From NCBI GenBank assembly GCA_900540405.1, contig UQFW01000004.1, positions 1 to 45,981 of the forward strand: a DNA stretch of 45,981 bases, written 5' to 3'. Made by a program: the position numbers and the translations under genes. Source of the DNA: Candidatus Avelusimicrobium faecicola (GTDB lineage: Bacteria; Elusimicrobiota; Elusimicrobia; Elusimicrobiales; Elusimicrobiaceae). This document shows, piece by piece, positions 37,982 through 44,898 of this stretch. Below the pieces are notes generated by a model. The model saw nothing but the letters and a program-made list of their open reading frames with translations, did not search any database and was not told the DNA's origin. Each line of letters begins with the position of its first letter. Position 1 is the first letter of the stretch.

Positions 37982-40042
37982 TTATTTGCTGTAAAGCTGT
38001 TCTTCCAGCAATTTAATCTGGTGTTCCAGTTCTTGCACCCGTTCGGCTTTACATTTGGGACATTCAAAATGTTCGCCTTCAATGTAGCCGCATTTGGGGC
38101 AGACGCTGAAAGTAGGCGTAATGGAAAAATACGGTAAAGTATATTTTTCACACACCGTTTTGATGAATTTCTTCATCGCTTCCAAATCTTTAATTCTTTC
38201 CCCCGTAAAGATGTGCTGTACGGTTCCGCCCGTGTATTTGGATTGGATAGTGCTTTGCAAATCCAACATTTCAAATACGTCGTCTGTATAGTTGACGGGC
38301 AGTTGGGAGGAGTTGGTATAGAACGGCGGGTGCCCTTGTTTGTAAAGCGCTTCGTTGGCGCAGATAATTTCCGGGTAGCGTTCTTTATCCAACTTAGCCA
38401 AACGGTAGGAGGTACCTTCGGCCGGGGTGGCTTCCAAGTTATAGTTGTTGCCGGTTTCTTCCTGGAATTTTACCAGGGTTTCCCGCATAAAAGTAAGCGT
38501 TTTTTCGGCAAATTTTTTGCCTTTTTCCGTGCCGATGTCTTCCCCAATCAGGTTGAGGGAGGCTTCGTTTAAGCCCACCAGCCCGATAGTGGAAAAGTGG
38601 TTTTTCCAGTATTCGTTAAAACGCTGTTTTACGGAGCGCAAATAGAAGCTCATATACGGGTACAAATTCCCCGCCGTAAAGCGTTCAATAATTTTGCGTT
38701 TAATTTCCAAACTGGTTTTGGCTACTTCCATGCGGTCTTTCAAATTGTTGAAAAATTCGTCTTCCGTTTTGGACAAATACCCCAAACGCGGCAGGTTGAT
38801 AGTCACTACCCCAATAGAACCCGTGAGGGGGGCGGAGCCGAACAGGCCGCCGCCGCGTTTGCGCAGTTCGCGGTTATCAATGCGCAAGCGGCAACACATG
38901 GAGCGCGCGTCTTCCGGGTTCATGTCGGAATTAATGAAGTTGGCAAAGTACGGAATACCGTATTTGGCCGTCATTTCCCACAGCGGGGTCAGTTTGGGGT
39001 TATCCCAATCAAAATCTTTGGTGATGTTGTACGTCGGAATCGGGAACGTAAACACGCGGCCTTTGGCATCCCCGGCCAGCATTACTTCGCAGAAAGCGCG
39101 GTTGAGCATATCCATTTCCGGCTGGAAGTCCCCATACGTTTTATCTTGCAGTTTACCGCCGATAATAACCGGTTGGTCTTTATAATAGGACGGAACGGTT
39201 AAATCCAACGTCAGGTTGGTAAACGGCGTTTGGAAACCCACGCGGGTAGGCACGTTTACGTTAAATAAAAATTCTTGCAACGCCTGTTTGACGTCTTCGT
39301 AAGAAAGTTTGTCGTAGCGGATAAACGGGGCGAGCAGAGTATCAAAGTTGCTAAACGCCTGCGCGCCGGCGCTTTCGCCCTGCAACGTATAGAAAAAGTT
39401 GACCACTTGCCCCAGCGCAGTGCGCAAGTGTTTGGCGGGTTTGCTTTCGGCTTTGCCTACAACGCCCTTAAAACCGTTGAGCAGTAAATCCTGCAAATCC
39501 CAACCCACGCAGTAGGCGCCCAAAAGGCCCAAATCGTGCAAGTGAAAATCCCCTTCCGAGTGCATCCGGCGCACTTTTTCCGGGTAGATTTTGTTTAACC
39601 AGTATACTTTGCTGATTTCGGAGGAAATATAGTTATTTAACCCCTGCAAAGAATACCCCATATTGCTGTTTTCGTTTACTTGCCAGTCAATTTTTTGCAA
39701 ATATTGGTCTACTAAATCCACATTAAATTTAGACGAAATTTCACGCATGCGGGCGTGTTGGTCCCGGTACAAAATATAGGCTTTGGCGGTTTTGTGGTAG
39801 TTAGAAGTTAATAAAACGTCTTCCACAATATCCTGCACGTTTTCCACATTGGGGATAGTATCCGCATATAATTGTTGGATGATGTTAATGGCGCGAATCG
39901 TTAATTTCTTGGCGGTTTCGGCATCAAATTCTCCCGTAGCTTCCGCCGCTTTGGCAATAGCTCTGGTGATTTTTTTGGGGTCAAAAGACTGGGTGGTACC
40001 GTCTCTTTTTACAATGCTGGTAATCACTTCTGTATTTTCCAT
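37982..40042 (-). CDS. nrdD: Class III ribonucleotide reductase large part, lacking the glycyl-radical tail
   Basis: A 686-residue protein. An ATP-cone domain (about 5-95, VITSIVKRDGTTQSFDPKKI) leads into the ten-stranded barrel (NLPRLGYL and FTFPIPTYNITKDFDW are characteristic). The chain ends with the zinc site CPKCGYIEGEHFECPKC (C648, C651, C661, C664) and then a short helix VQELEHQIKLLEEQLYSK. Normally the RVxGY glycyl-radical loop follows within a few residues; here the gene stops, and that loop is found on the 66-residue protein downstream. The enzyme reduces NTPs to dNTPs in anaerobes. The ATG at 40042 has AGGAAAG before it; the frame is open further upstream to 40180, but that part has no ribosome site and sits in the leader. 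Confidence 0.9.
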   Translation of the reverse strand: MENTEVITSIVKRDGTTQSFDPKKITRAIAKAAEATGEFDAETAKKLTIRAINIIQQLYADTIPNVENVQDIVEDVLLTSNYHKTAKAYILYRDQHARMREISSKFNVDLVDQYLQKIDWQVNENSNMGYSLQGLNNYISSEISKVYWLNKIYPEKVRRMHSEGDFHLHDLGLLGAYCVGWDLQDLLLNGFKGVVGKAESKPAKHLRTALGQVVNFFYTLQGESAGAQAFSNFDTLLAPFIRYDKLSYEDVKQALQEFLFNVNVPTRVGFQTPFTNLTLDLTVPSYYKDQPVIIGGKLQDKTYGDFQPEMDMLNRAFCEVMLAGDAKGRVFTFPIPTYNITKDFDWDNPKLTPLWEMTAKYGIPYFANFINSDMNPEDARSMCCRLRIDNRELRKRGGGLFGSAPLTGSIGVVTINLPRLGYLSKTEDEFFNNLKDRMEVAKTSLEIKRKIIERFTAGNLYPYMSFYLRSVKQRFNEYWKNHFSTIGLVGLNEASLNLIGEDIGTEKGKKFAEKTLTFMRETLVKFQEETGNNYNLEATPAEGTSYRLAKLDKERYPEIICANEALYKQGHPPFYTNSSQLPVNYTDDVFEMLDLQSTIQSKYTGGTVQHIFTGERIKDLEAMKKFIKTVCEKYTLPYFSITPTFSVCPKCGYIEGEHFECPKCKAERVQELEHQIKLLEEQLYSK

Positions 40043-40195
40043 AAATAACTTTCCTAGAATAATATTGTACCGCGGTAGTAAAACGGCATGTTTGATTATT
40101 GTTGCAAAAAATATACTTTCTATGCAAATAACGGGCCGATTGGTTTTCCGGCTTGCCGGTTGATTGCAAAATCCGGCCAAACAGGTACAAGAAAC

Positions 40196-40238
40196 ATTAT
40201 TGTTTATATGGAGCGTAAAGTCAAAATTTTTTTTGACT
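40196..40238 (-). promoter_or_regulatory. nrdD promoter with 20-bp palindrome over the -35
   Basis: Minus strand: -35 TTGACT (40224-40219), 17 bases, -10 AATAAT (40201-40196). AGTCAAAATTTTTTTTGACT (40219-40238) is a perfect palindrome of two 8-base arms around TTTT and overlaps the -35, so it may be an operator. Confidence 0.55.
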
Positions 40239-40376
40239 AGGTTTTTTAAGGCTTTGTTTTGGCTTAAAAAATAGTAAAAATCTGTTTACCGTTTGGTAGG
40301 TTTCCGCAAACGCAAACGGCCGGCCGAAAAACGGAATTTTGGGCCTTTCCGTCGGAAAAATGGCAGGAGGGCCGGA

Positions 40377-40451
40377 GGGCCTAGGCGGTTATATGGGTCT
40401 TTTTTCCGTTTTTGGGCGGGGCTTGACGGCCGCGCGCTAAACTGGTTTAAT
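40377..40451 (+). promoter_or_regulatory. Promoter C with GGGCCTAG motif upstream
   Basis: GGGCCTAG (40377-40384), then -35 TTGACG (40423-40428), a 17-base spacer and -10 TTTAAT (40446-40451). The upstream motif resembles the first half of those in promoters A and B but is farther from the -35 and its inverted partner is weak. Confidence 0.5.
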
Positions 40452-40475
40452 TAGAAAAAAGGAAAGGGGGTTAAT

Positions 40476-40736
40476 ATGGACTTTTACCAATGGTGTACTT
40501 TAGTGGCCGTTGTGGCCTTTGTGGTTTTGGTGGTTTTTATTGTGCGCACGATGCTCCAGCTGTACCGCACGGCGGAAAGTGTGGAGTATTTGGCGATGGT
40601 ATCCGCGGAAAATGTGGAAAAAACCCGCCCCGCGTTTGATTTTGTAGAAAATGTGTCTACTTTATTAGACAGCACTTTCTATAAAACCATGAAGTTAGGG
40701 TTTGATTTGGTCAACCGCTACCGCCAGCGCAAATAA
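40476..40736 (+). CDS. DUF948-like membrane-anchored protein
   Basis: An 86-residue protein. Residues about 7-28 are one membrane segment (VVAFVVLVVFIVRTML), followed by a helix LYRTAESVEYLAMVSAENVEK and a second amphipathic helix ending basic (RYRQRK). This matches the layout of DUF948 (YtxG-like) proteins, which are anchored coiled-coil proteins of unclear role, sometimes linked with envelope stress. AAAGGGGG precedes the ATG and a promoter of the A/B type lies upstream. Confidence 0.65.
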   Translation: MDFYQWCTLVAVVAFVVLVVFIVRTMLQLYRTAESVEYLAMVSAENVEKTRPAFDFVENVSTLLDSTFYKTMKLGFDLVNRYRQRK

Positions 40737-40754
40737 ACGGCACTTTTTTTATAA

Positions 40755-40790
40755 AACCCCCGGGCCAAAAGCGGTCCGGGGGATATTTAT
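40755..40790. terminator. Bidirectional terminator
   Basis: CCCCCGG/CCGGGGG stem, with an extra G-C pair region, flanked by AT-rich runs on both sides and lying between convergent genes. Confidence 0.65.
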
Positions 40791-40796
40791 TTATTA

Positions 40797-41264
40797 TTAG
40801 GCGTTTAATAGCCAAAATCCGGCATTTAAGTAGCAGGCAAACAATAGCCACGCGCCGTAAGGCCATAACAATCGGCCCGCCCGGGGGCTCAAACGGCCAA
40901 AAGCCCGCACTAGGAAAACCAGCTCCGCTACCATAAGCCCCAGTAATAGGAGCGCTAGTCCCAGTTGGTGCTGGCCGAAAAACAGCGGAGTCCAGCACGC
41001 ATTTAGCAACAGTTGTACTAAAAACAGGCCCAGCGCTTTGCCGGGTATTGGGGGGCGCAAGGCAAGCCAGGCGCTGAACCCTAACAATATATATAGGAGC
41101 CCCCACGCCAGGCCAAAGGCGTAATCCGGCGGGGTAAAAGGCGGCGGGGTGAGCGTGTGGTACCACGCCAAGCCCTCCGGCACATAGCGGGCGCCCGCCA
41201 GGCCGGGCAGTTGGCAAACGAATAGCCAAAAAAACAGCTTTAATCCTATTTTTAATGTTTTCAT
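40797..41264 (-). CDS. tspO: TspO/MBR family tryptophan-rich sensory protein
   Basis: A 155-residue protein with five membrane segments. Family marks: GLAWYHTLTPPPFTPPDYAF in the first loop, FGLAWGLLYILLGFSAWLAL, LLLNACWTPLFFGQH, and PYGAWLLFACYLNAGFWLLN at the end, with the many Trp and Pro typical of TspO. Bacterial TspO binds porphyrins and other ligands, and its role in anaerobes is unclear. The CWTPLFFG motif is fully conserved. It diverges from accB. Confidence 0.9.
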   Translation of the reverse strand: MKTLKIGLKLFFWLFVCQLPGLAGARYVPEGLAWYHTLTPPPFTPPDYAFGLAWGLLYILLGFSAWLALRPPIPGKALGLFLVQLLLNACWTPLFFGQHQLGLALLLLGLMVAELVFLVRAFGRLSPRAGRLLWPYGAWLLFACYLNAGFWLLNA

Positions 41265-41378
41265 ATAGCCACCTTATCATTTTGCCCAAACCTTTACCTG
41301 CGCAAAAAAGGATTAGTACCCCGTAAAAAAATGATAAAATAAAACAAAGAGTTTTTAATTATCAACCAGAGGAAAACC

Positions 41379-41753
41379 ATGGATACAAAGTTGATTAAAG
41401 AAGTGACTGACTGGCTTAAAACTACCGATTTGGCCGAATTTTGCTACGAAAAAGACGGCGATTGCATAGAAGTAAAAACCGCCGAGGCCCTGCCTGAACC
41501 TGCCAAATTTACCTGTTCCCTTTCTGCCGTGTGTGCGCCGGCTATCGGCATTTATAAAACGGCCGCTAAAGGCAAAAATGTGCTTCTTAAAGAAGGCGCC
41601 AAAGTGAAAGAAGGCGAAACTTTAGGCGTGGTGGAAACGGTTTCCAAACAGCATAACATTACGGCCCCGGTGGCGGGCATCTTGCGCGTGATTGCGGCCG
41701 AAGACGGCAAGCCGGTGGAATATAACCAACCGTTATTTTTTATTGAACCCTAG
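41379..41753 (+). CDS. accB: Biotin carboxyl carrier protein of acetyl-CoA carboxylase, with altered biotin motif
   Basis: A 124-residue BCCP. The N-terminal LIKEVTDWLKTTDLAEFCYE is the usual AccB domain, a short linker follows, and about 50-124 is the biotinyl fold (CAPAIGIYK, KEGAKVKEGETLGVVE, ITAPVAGILRVIAAEDGKPVEYNQPLFFIEP). The biotin-lysine motif, normally EAMKMMNEI, reads ETVSKQHNI here. The only Lys, K90, sits one place later than the canonical position if aligned without gaps, and the flanking Met residues are gone. The gene is nevertheless directly followed by accC, so it is the true partner. It carries CO2 between biotin carboxylase and carboxyltransferase for malonyl-CoA synthesis. 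Confidence 0.85.
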   Translation: MDTKLIKEVTDWLKTTDLAEFCYEKDGDCIEVKTAEALPEPAKFTCSLSAVCAPAIGIYKTAAKGKNVLLKEGAKVKEGETLGVVETVSKQHNITAPVAGILRVIAAEDGKPVEYNQPLFFIEP

Positions 41754-41762
41754 GAGCGCGGA

Positions 41763-43154
41763 ATGTCTACCAAGGTAAAAATTACTCCTTTTAAGAAAGT
41801 TCTTATTGCCAACCGCGGCGAAATTGCCCTGCGTGTCATCCGCACGCTGAAAGAAATGGGCATTCGGTCCGTGGCCGTGTATTCCGAGGCGGACCGCAGT
41901 TCTATGCATGTTCGCATGGCGGATGAAGCCGTTTGTATCGGTGCGGCGCCCTCTCCCTTGAGCTATTTGGATATAGATGCCATTGTGACCGCGGCCAAAA
42001 TTACCGGGGCCGATGCCATTCACCCGGGGTATGGGTTTTTGTCTGAAAATGCCGATTTCGCCCGCGCCGTCACCAAGGCCGGTATTACGTTTATCGGGCC
42101 GACCGCAGAAGCGATTGAAATGTTGGGCGTCAAATCCACCGCGCGCGAAATTGCCTTAAAAGGCGGCGTGCCGATAACGCCCGGCTCCAACGGCGTGGTA
42201 GGCAAGAACTATCACGAAGTGGCCCGCAAAATCGGCTTTCCGATTATGATTAAAGCCGCGTTGGGCGGCGGCGGCAAAGGGATGCGCGAATGTTTGAAAG
42301 AAGAAGATTTGGATAGAATGATGAAAACCGCGCAAGGGGAAGCCAAAGCCAACTTTGGCGACGACCGGATGTATTTTGAAAAATTGGTCTTAAACCCCCG
42401 CCATATTGAAGTGCAAATGGCCGCCGATAACTACGGCAACGTGGTAGCCTTTGCGGAGCGCGATTGCAGTATGCAGCGCCGCCACCAAAAACTGGTGGAA
42501 GAATCTCCGTCCCCGTTTGTGGACGCCGCCACCCGCGCCAAATTGCAGGAAGCCGCCTGCAAACTGGCCAAAGCCGCCCATTACCGCGGGGTCGGCACGG
42601 TGGAATTTTTAATGGCGCAAAATAAAGCATTTTATTTTATGGAAGTAAACACCCGCTTGCAGGTGGAACACCCGGTCACGGAAGCCGTCTGCGGGTTTGA
42701 CTTGGTTAAACTTCAAATTGAAATTGCCCAGGGCGAGCCGTTGCACGTTTCCCAAAAAGAAGCGGGCGCCGTGCGTTGCCACGCCATTGAACACCGTATT
42801 AATGCGGAAAACAGCGAAATGAACTTCACTCCCTGCCCCGGTTCCATTACGGAATGGATACCTGCCGGCGGTTTGGGCGTGCGCGTGGACAGCCATGTGT
42901 ATACGGGCTACACCATTCCCAGCTATTACGACAGCCTGATTGCCAAGCTCATCGTCACCGCGCCGGACCGCGAACATTTGTTGGCCCGCTGCCGCCGTTG
43001 CTTGGGCGAGTTCCAAATCGGTGGGATTTGCACCACCATTCCGTTCCACCAAAAAATTGTGAATAACCCGGAATTTATCGCCGGGAATATGGATACGGGC
43101 TTAATTGAACGCATGATGCGTGAAGAAAAAAAAGCAGATGAAAGCAAAAAATAA
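41763..43154 (+). CDS. accC: Biotin carboxylase subunit of acetyl-CoA carboxylase
   Basis: A 463-residue ATP-grasp enzyme, typical length with a slightly extended basic C-terminus. LIANRGEIALRVIRTLKEMG opens the chain, IHPGYGFLSENADFA follows, AALGGGGKGMRE is the ATP loop, RHIEVQMAAD and ERDCSMQRRHQKLVEESPSP carry bicarbonate and catalytic residues, and MEVNTRLQVEHPVTEAVCGFDLV holds the metal-binding Glu/Asn and Arg. It carboxylates the biotin on AccB with ATP and bicarbonate. The start is 9 bases after the accB stop, with AGGAGCG between. Confidence 0.97.
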   Translation: MSTKVKITPFKKVLIANRGEIALRVIRTLKEMGIRSVAVYSEADRSSMHVRMADEAVCIGAAPSPLSYLDIDAIVTAAKITGADAIHPGYGFLSENADFARAVTKAGITFIGPTAEAIEMLGVKSTAREIALKGGVPITPGSNGVVGKNYHEVARKIGFPIMIKAALGGGGKGMRECLKEEDLDRMMKTAQGEAKANFGDDRMYFEKLVLNPRHIEVQMAADNYGNVVAFAERDCSMQRRHQKLVEESPSPFVDAATRAKLQEAACKLAKAAHYRGVGTVEFLMAQNKAFYFMEVNTRLQVEHPVTEAVCGFDLVKLQIEIAQGEPLHVSQKEAGAVRCHAIEHRINAENSEMNFTPCPGSITEWIPAGGLGVRVDSHVYTGYTIPSYYDSLIAKLIVTAPDREHLLARCRRCLGEFQIGGICTTIPFHQKIVNNPEFIAGNMDTGLIERMMREEKKADESKK

Positions 43155-43602
43155 AATTATGGGCCGCCGGGCCTTGAAAAAATTTGTAGAGGCCGCGCGC
43201 GCCGCCGGGCAGAAAATTGTATTTACCAACGGCTGTTTTGATATTCTGCACGCGGGGCATGTAAGCGTGTTGGAATTTTCCCGCGCGAAAGGGGACGTGC
43301 TGGTGGTGGGGGTCAATTCGGACGACTCCGTCCGCCGCTTAAAAGGCCCCACCCGGCCCGTAAACACGCAAGGGGATAGGGCGCTGGTCTTGGGCGCGTT
43401 GGAAAGCGTCAGCGCCGTATGTATTTTTGAAGAAGACACCCCGTATAATTTAATAAAACTGGTCCGCCCGGATGTATTGGTAAAGGGGGGGGATTATAAA
43501 CCTTCCGAAATCGTGGGCCGAGAATTTGCAAAAAAGGTGGTCCGTTTTGCCTTATTGAAGGGCCGCTCCACCACAAATATTATAAAAAAGGTAAGTAAAT
43601 AA
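43138..43602 (+). CDS. rfaE2: D-glycero-beta-D-manno-heptose 1-phosphate adenylyltransferase (RfaE domain II)
   Basis: A 154-residue nucleotidyltransferase that makes ADP-heptose, the donor for the LPS inner core. Single domain, i.e. the split form rather than the kinase-fused HldE. Seen: IVFTNGCFDILHAGHVSVLEF with the HxGH motif, VGVNSDDSVRRLKGPTRPVN, RALVLGALESVSAVCIFEEDTP, and LVKGGDYKPSEIVG near the end, all in family order. The start is uncertain: the chosen ATG 43138 overlaps accC by 17 bases; an in-frame GTG at 43120 and ATG at 43159 are alternatives. It works with a GT9 glycosyltransferase such as the one at 9425. Confidence 0.9.
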   Translation: MKAKNKIMGRRALKKFVEAARAAGQKIVFTNGCFDILHAGHVSVLEFSRAKGDVLVVGVNSDDSVRRLKGPTRPVNTQGDRALVLGALESVSAVCIFEEDTPYNLIKLVRPDVLVKGGDYKPSEIVGREFAKKVVRFALLKGRSTTNIIKKVSK

Positions 43603-43656
43603 CCCGCCTGGCGGCTTTCGGGCCGCGGTGCGGTGTTGCGTCAAGAGGATAAAAAC

Positions 43657-44847
43657 ATGGCTGATATTTTTGAGAAATGCAAAAACTATAAAGACGCCAA
43701 ACTGGCCATGCGTATGGGCATTTACGGCTATTTCCAGCCGATTGAGTCCGCGCAAGGGCCGGAGGTAATGTTGGGCGGCAAAAAGTACATTATGGCGGGC
43801 TCTAATAACTACTTGGGCCTGGCCGATGACCCCGAAATGAAAAAAGCCGCCGCCGAGGCCGCCCTTAAATACGGTACCGGGTGTGCCGGTTCCCGCTTTT
43901 TGAACGGCAACACCAAGGCTGCCGATGCGTTGGAAGAACGCTTGGCCAAATTCAAACGCAAAGAAGCCGGGTTGATTTTTTCTACCGGCTACCAAATGAA
44001 TTTAGGGGTAGTTTCCTGCCTGATTAAAAAGGGCGACTACGCCATTGTGGATAAACTGGACCACGCCAGCATTTTGGACGGCGTGAAACTTTCCGACGGG
44101 GAAATGGTGCGCTTTAAGCACAACGAACCCGGGGATTTGGACCGCGTTTTATCTAAACTGCCGCCGGAAGCGGGCAAGCTGATTATTGTGGACGGCGTTT
44201 TTAGTATGGAAGGGGACATTTGCCCCTTGCCGGAAATTGTAAAAATTGCCAAAAAATACGGCGCCCGCATAATGGTGGACGACGCCCACGCTACGGGGAT
44301 TATCGGTAAAACCGGGCGCGGTACTTGCGAATACTTCGGCCTGGAAAACGGCGAAGTGGATTTAGTGGTGGGTACCTGCTCTAAAACGTTTGCCACGGTG
44401 GGCGGTTTTGTGGTGGGGGATGCGGACATTATCCACTATATCCGCCACAATGCGCGCAGCCAGATTTTTTCCGCCGCATTGCCGCCGGCTTGTGTGGCCT
44501 CTATTACCAAAGCGCTGGAACTGATTGAAAACGACACTTCCCGCCGCGATAATTTGTTCCGCCTGACCGCTAAACTCAAAAAAGGGTTGGAAGATTTAGG
44601 CTACGATTTAGGCACCAGCACCACCCCCATTTTGCCGGTACACGTCGGCAGTAATGAAAACTGCTTCAAAATGTGGCGCTCTTTGCACGAACTGGGCATT
44701 TTCTCTAACCCGGTAATTAGCCCCGCCGTGCCTCCCGGCCATGCGCTAATGCGCTTGACCTTAATGGCCACGCATACGGACGAACACGTTGAAAAAATTA
44801 TTGACGCATTCGCCCAAGCGGGCCGCGCCGTAGGCATTATTAAATAA
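43657..44847 (+). CDS. spt: Serine palmitoyltransferase-like alpha-oxoamine synthase
   Basis: A 396-residue PLP enzyme of the AONS/KBL/SPT family. The start ATG 43657 has AAGAGG upstream. Seen: GSNNYLGLADDPE, KYGTGCAGSRFLNGNTKAAD, LDHASILDGVKLSDG with the His that stacks on PLP (H136), MVDDAHATG (D208, H211) and GTCSKTFATVGG with K243 as PLP lysine. Full-length similarity, recalled from memory, is greatest to bacterial SPTs (Bacteroides and Sphingomonas): FSMEGDICPLPEIV, HNARSQIFSAALPP, PVISPAVPPG, MATHT and the ending FAQAGRAVGII. SPT condenses serine with palmitoyl-CoA, the first step to sphingolipids. AONS or KBL activity cannot be excluded. It follows accB, accC and rfaE2 on the same strand. 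Confidence 0.82.
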   Translation: MADIFEKCKNYKDAKLAMRMGIYGYFQPIESAQGPEVMLGGKKYIMAGSNNYLGLADDPEMKKAAAEAALKYGTGCAGSRFLNGNTKAADALEERLAKFKRKEAGLIFSTGYQMNLGVVSCLIKKGDYAIVDKLDHASILDGVKLSDGEMVRFKHNEPGDLDRVLSKLPPEAGKLIIVDGVFSMEGDICPLPEIVKIAKKYGARIMVDDAHATGIIGKTGRGTCEYFGLENGEVDLVVGTCSKTFATVGGFVVGDADIIHYIRHNARSQIFSAALPPACVASITKALELIENDTSRRDNLFRLTAKLKKGLEDLGYDLGTSTTPILPVHVGSNENCFKMWRSLHELGIFSNPVISPAVPPGHALMRLTLMATHTDEHVEKIIDAFAQAGRAVGIIK

Positions 44848-44861
44848 GTTTTACACTTACA

Positions 44862-44890
44862 AAAACCCCGCTTAGGCGGGGTTTTGTTTA
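44862..44890 (+). terminator. Terminator after the SPT-like gene
   Basis: ACCCCGCTT/AGGCGGGGT stem followed by TTTTGTTT, only 8 bases before the ribosome site of the next gene, so it may act as partial attenuation inside the pair. Confidence 0.75.
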
Positions 44891-44898
44891 GGAGCGTT

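Larger units (their letters stand above)
40043..40475. other. Divergent regulatory spacer between nrdD and the DUF948-like gene
   Basis: Contains the nrdD leader (about 145 bases, with a CCGGC/GCCGG hairpin but no riboswitch I recognise), the nrdD promoter and palindrome at 40196-40238, and promoter C at 40377-40451. I looked for NrdR boxes of the ACACWATATWGTGT type and found none that is convincing. Confidence 0.5.

Noticed and set aside
37655..40042. NrdD frameshift or sequencing error
   Set aside because: The two parts are 126 bases apart, the large gene ends after an extra helix, and the small gene has its own AGGAGA and ATG, so a simple frameshift does not explain it.
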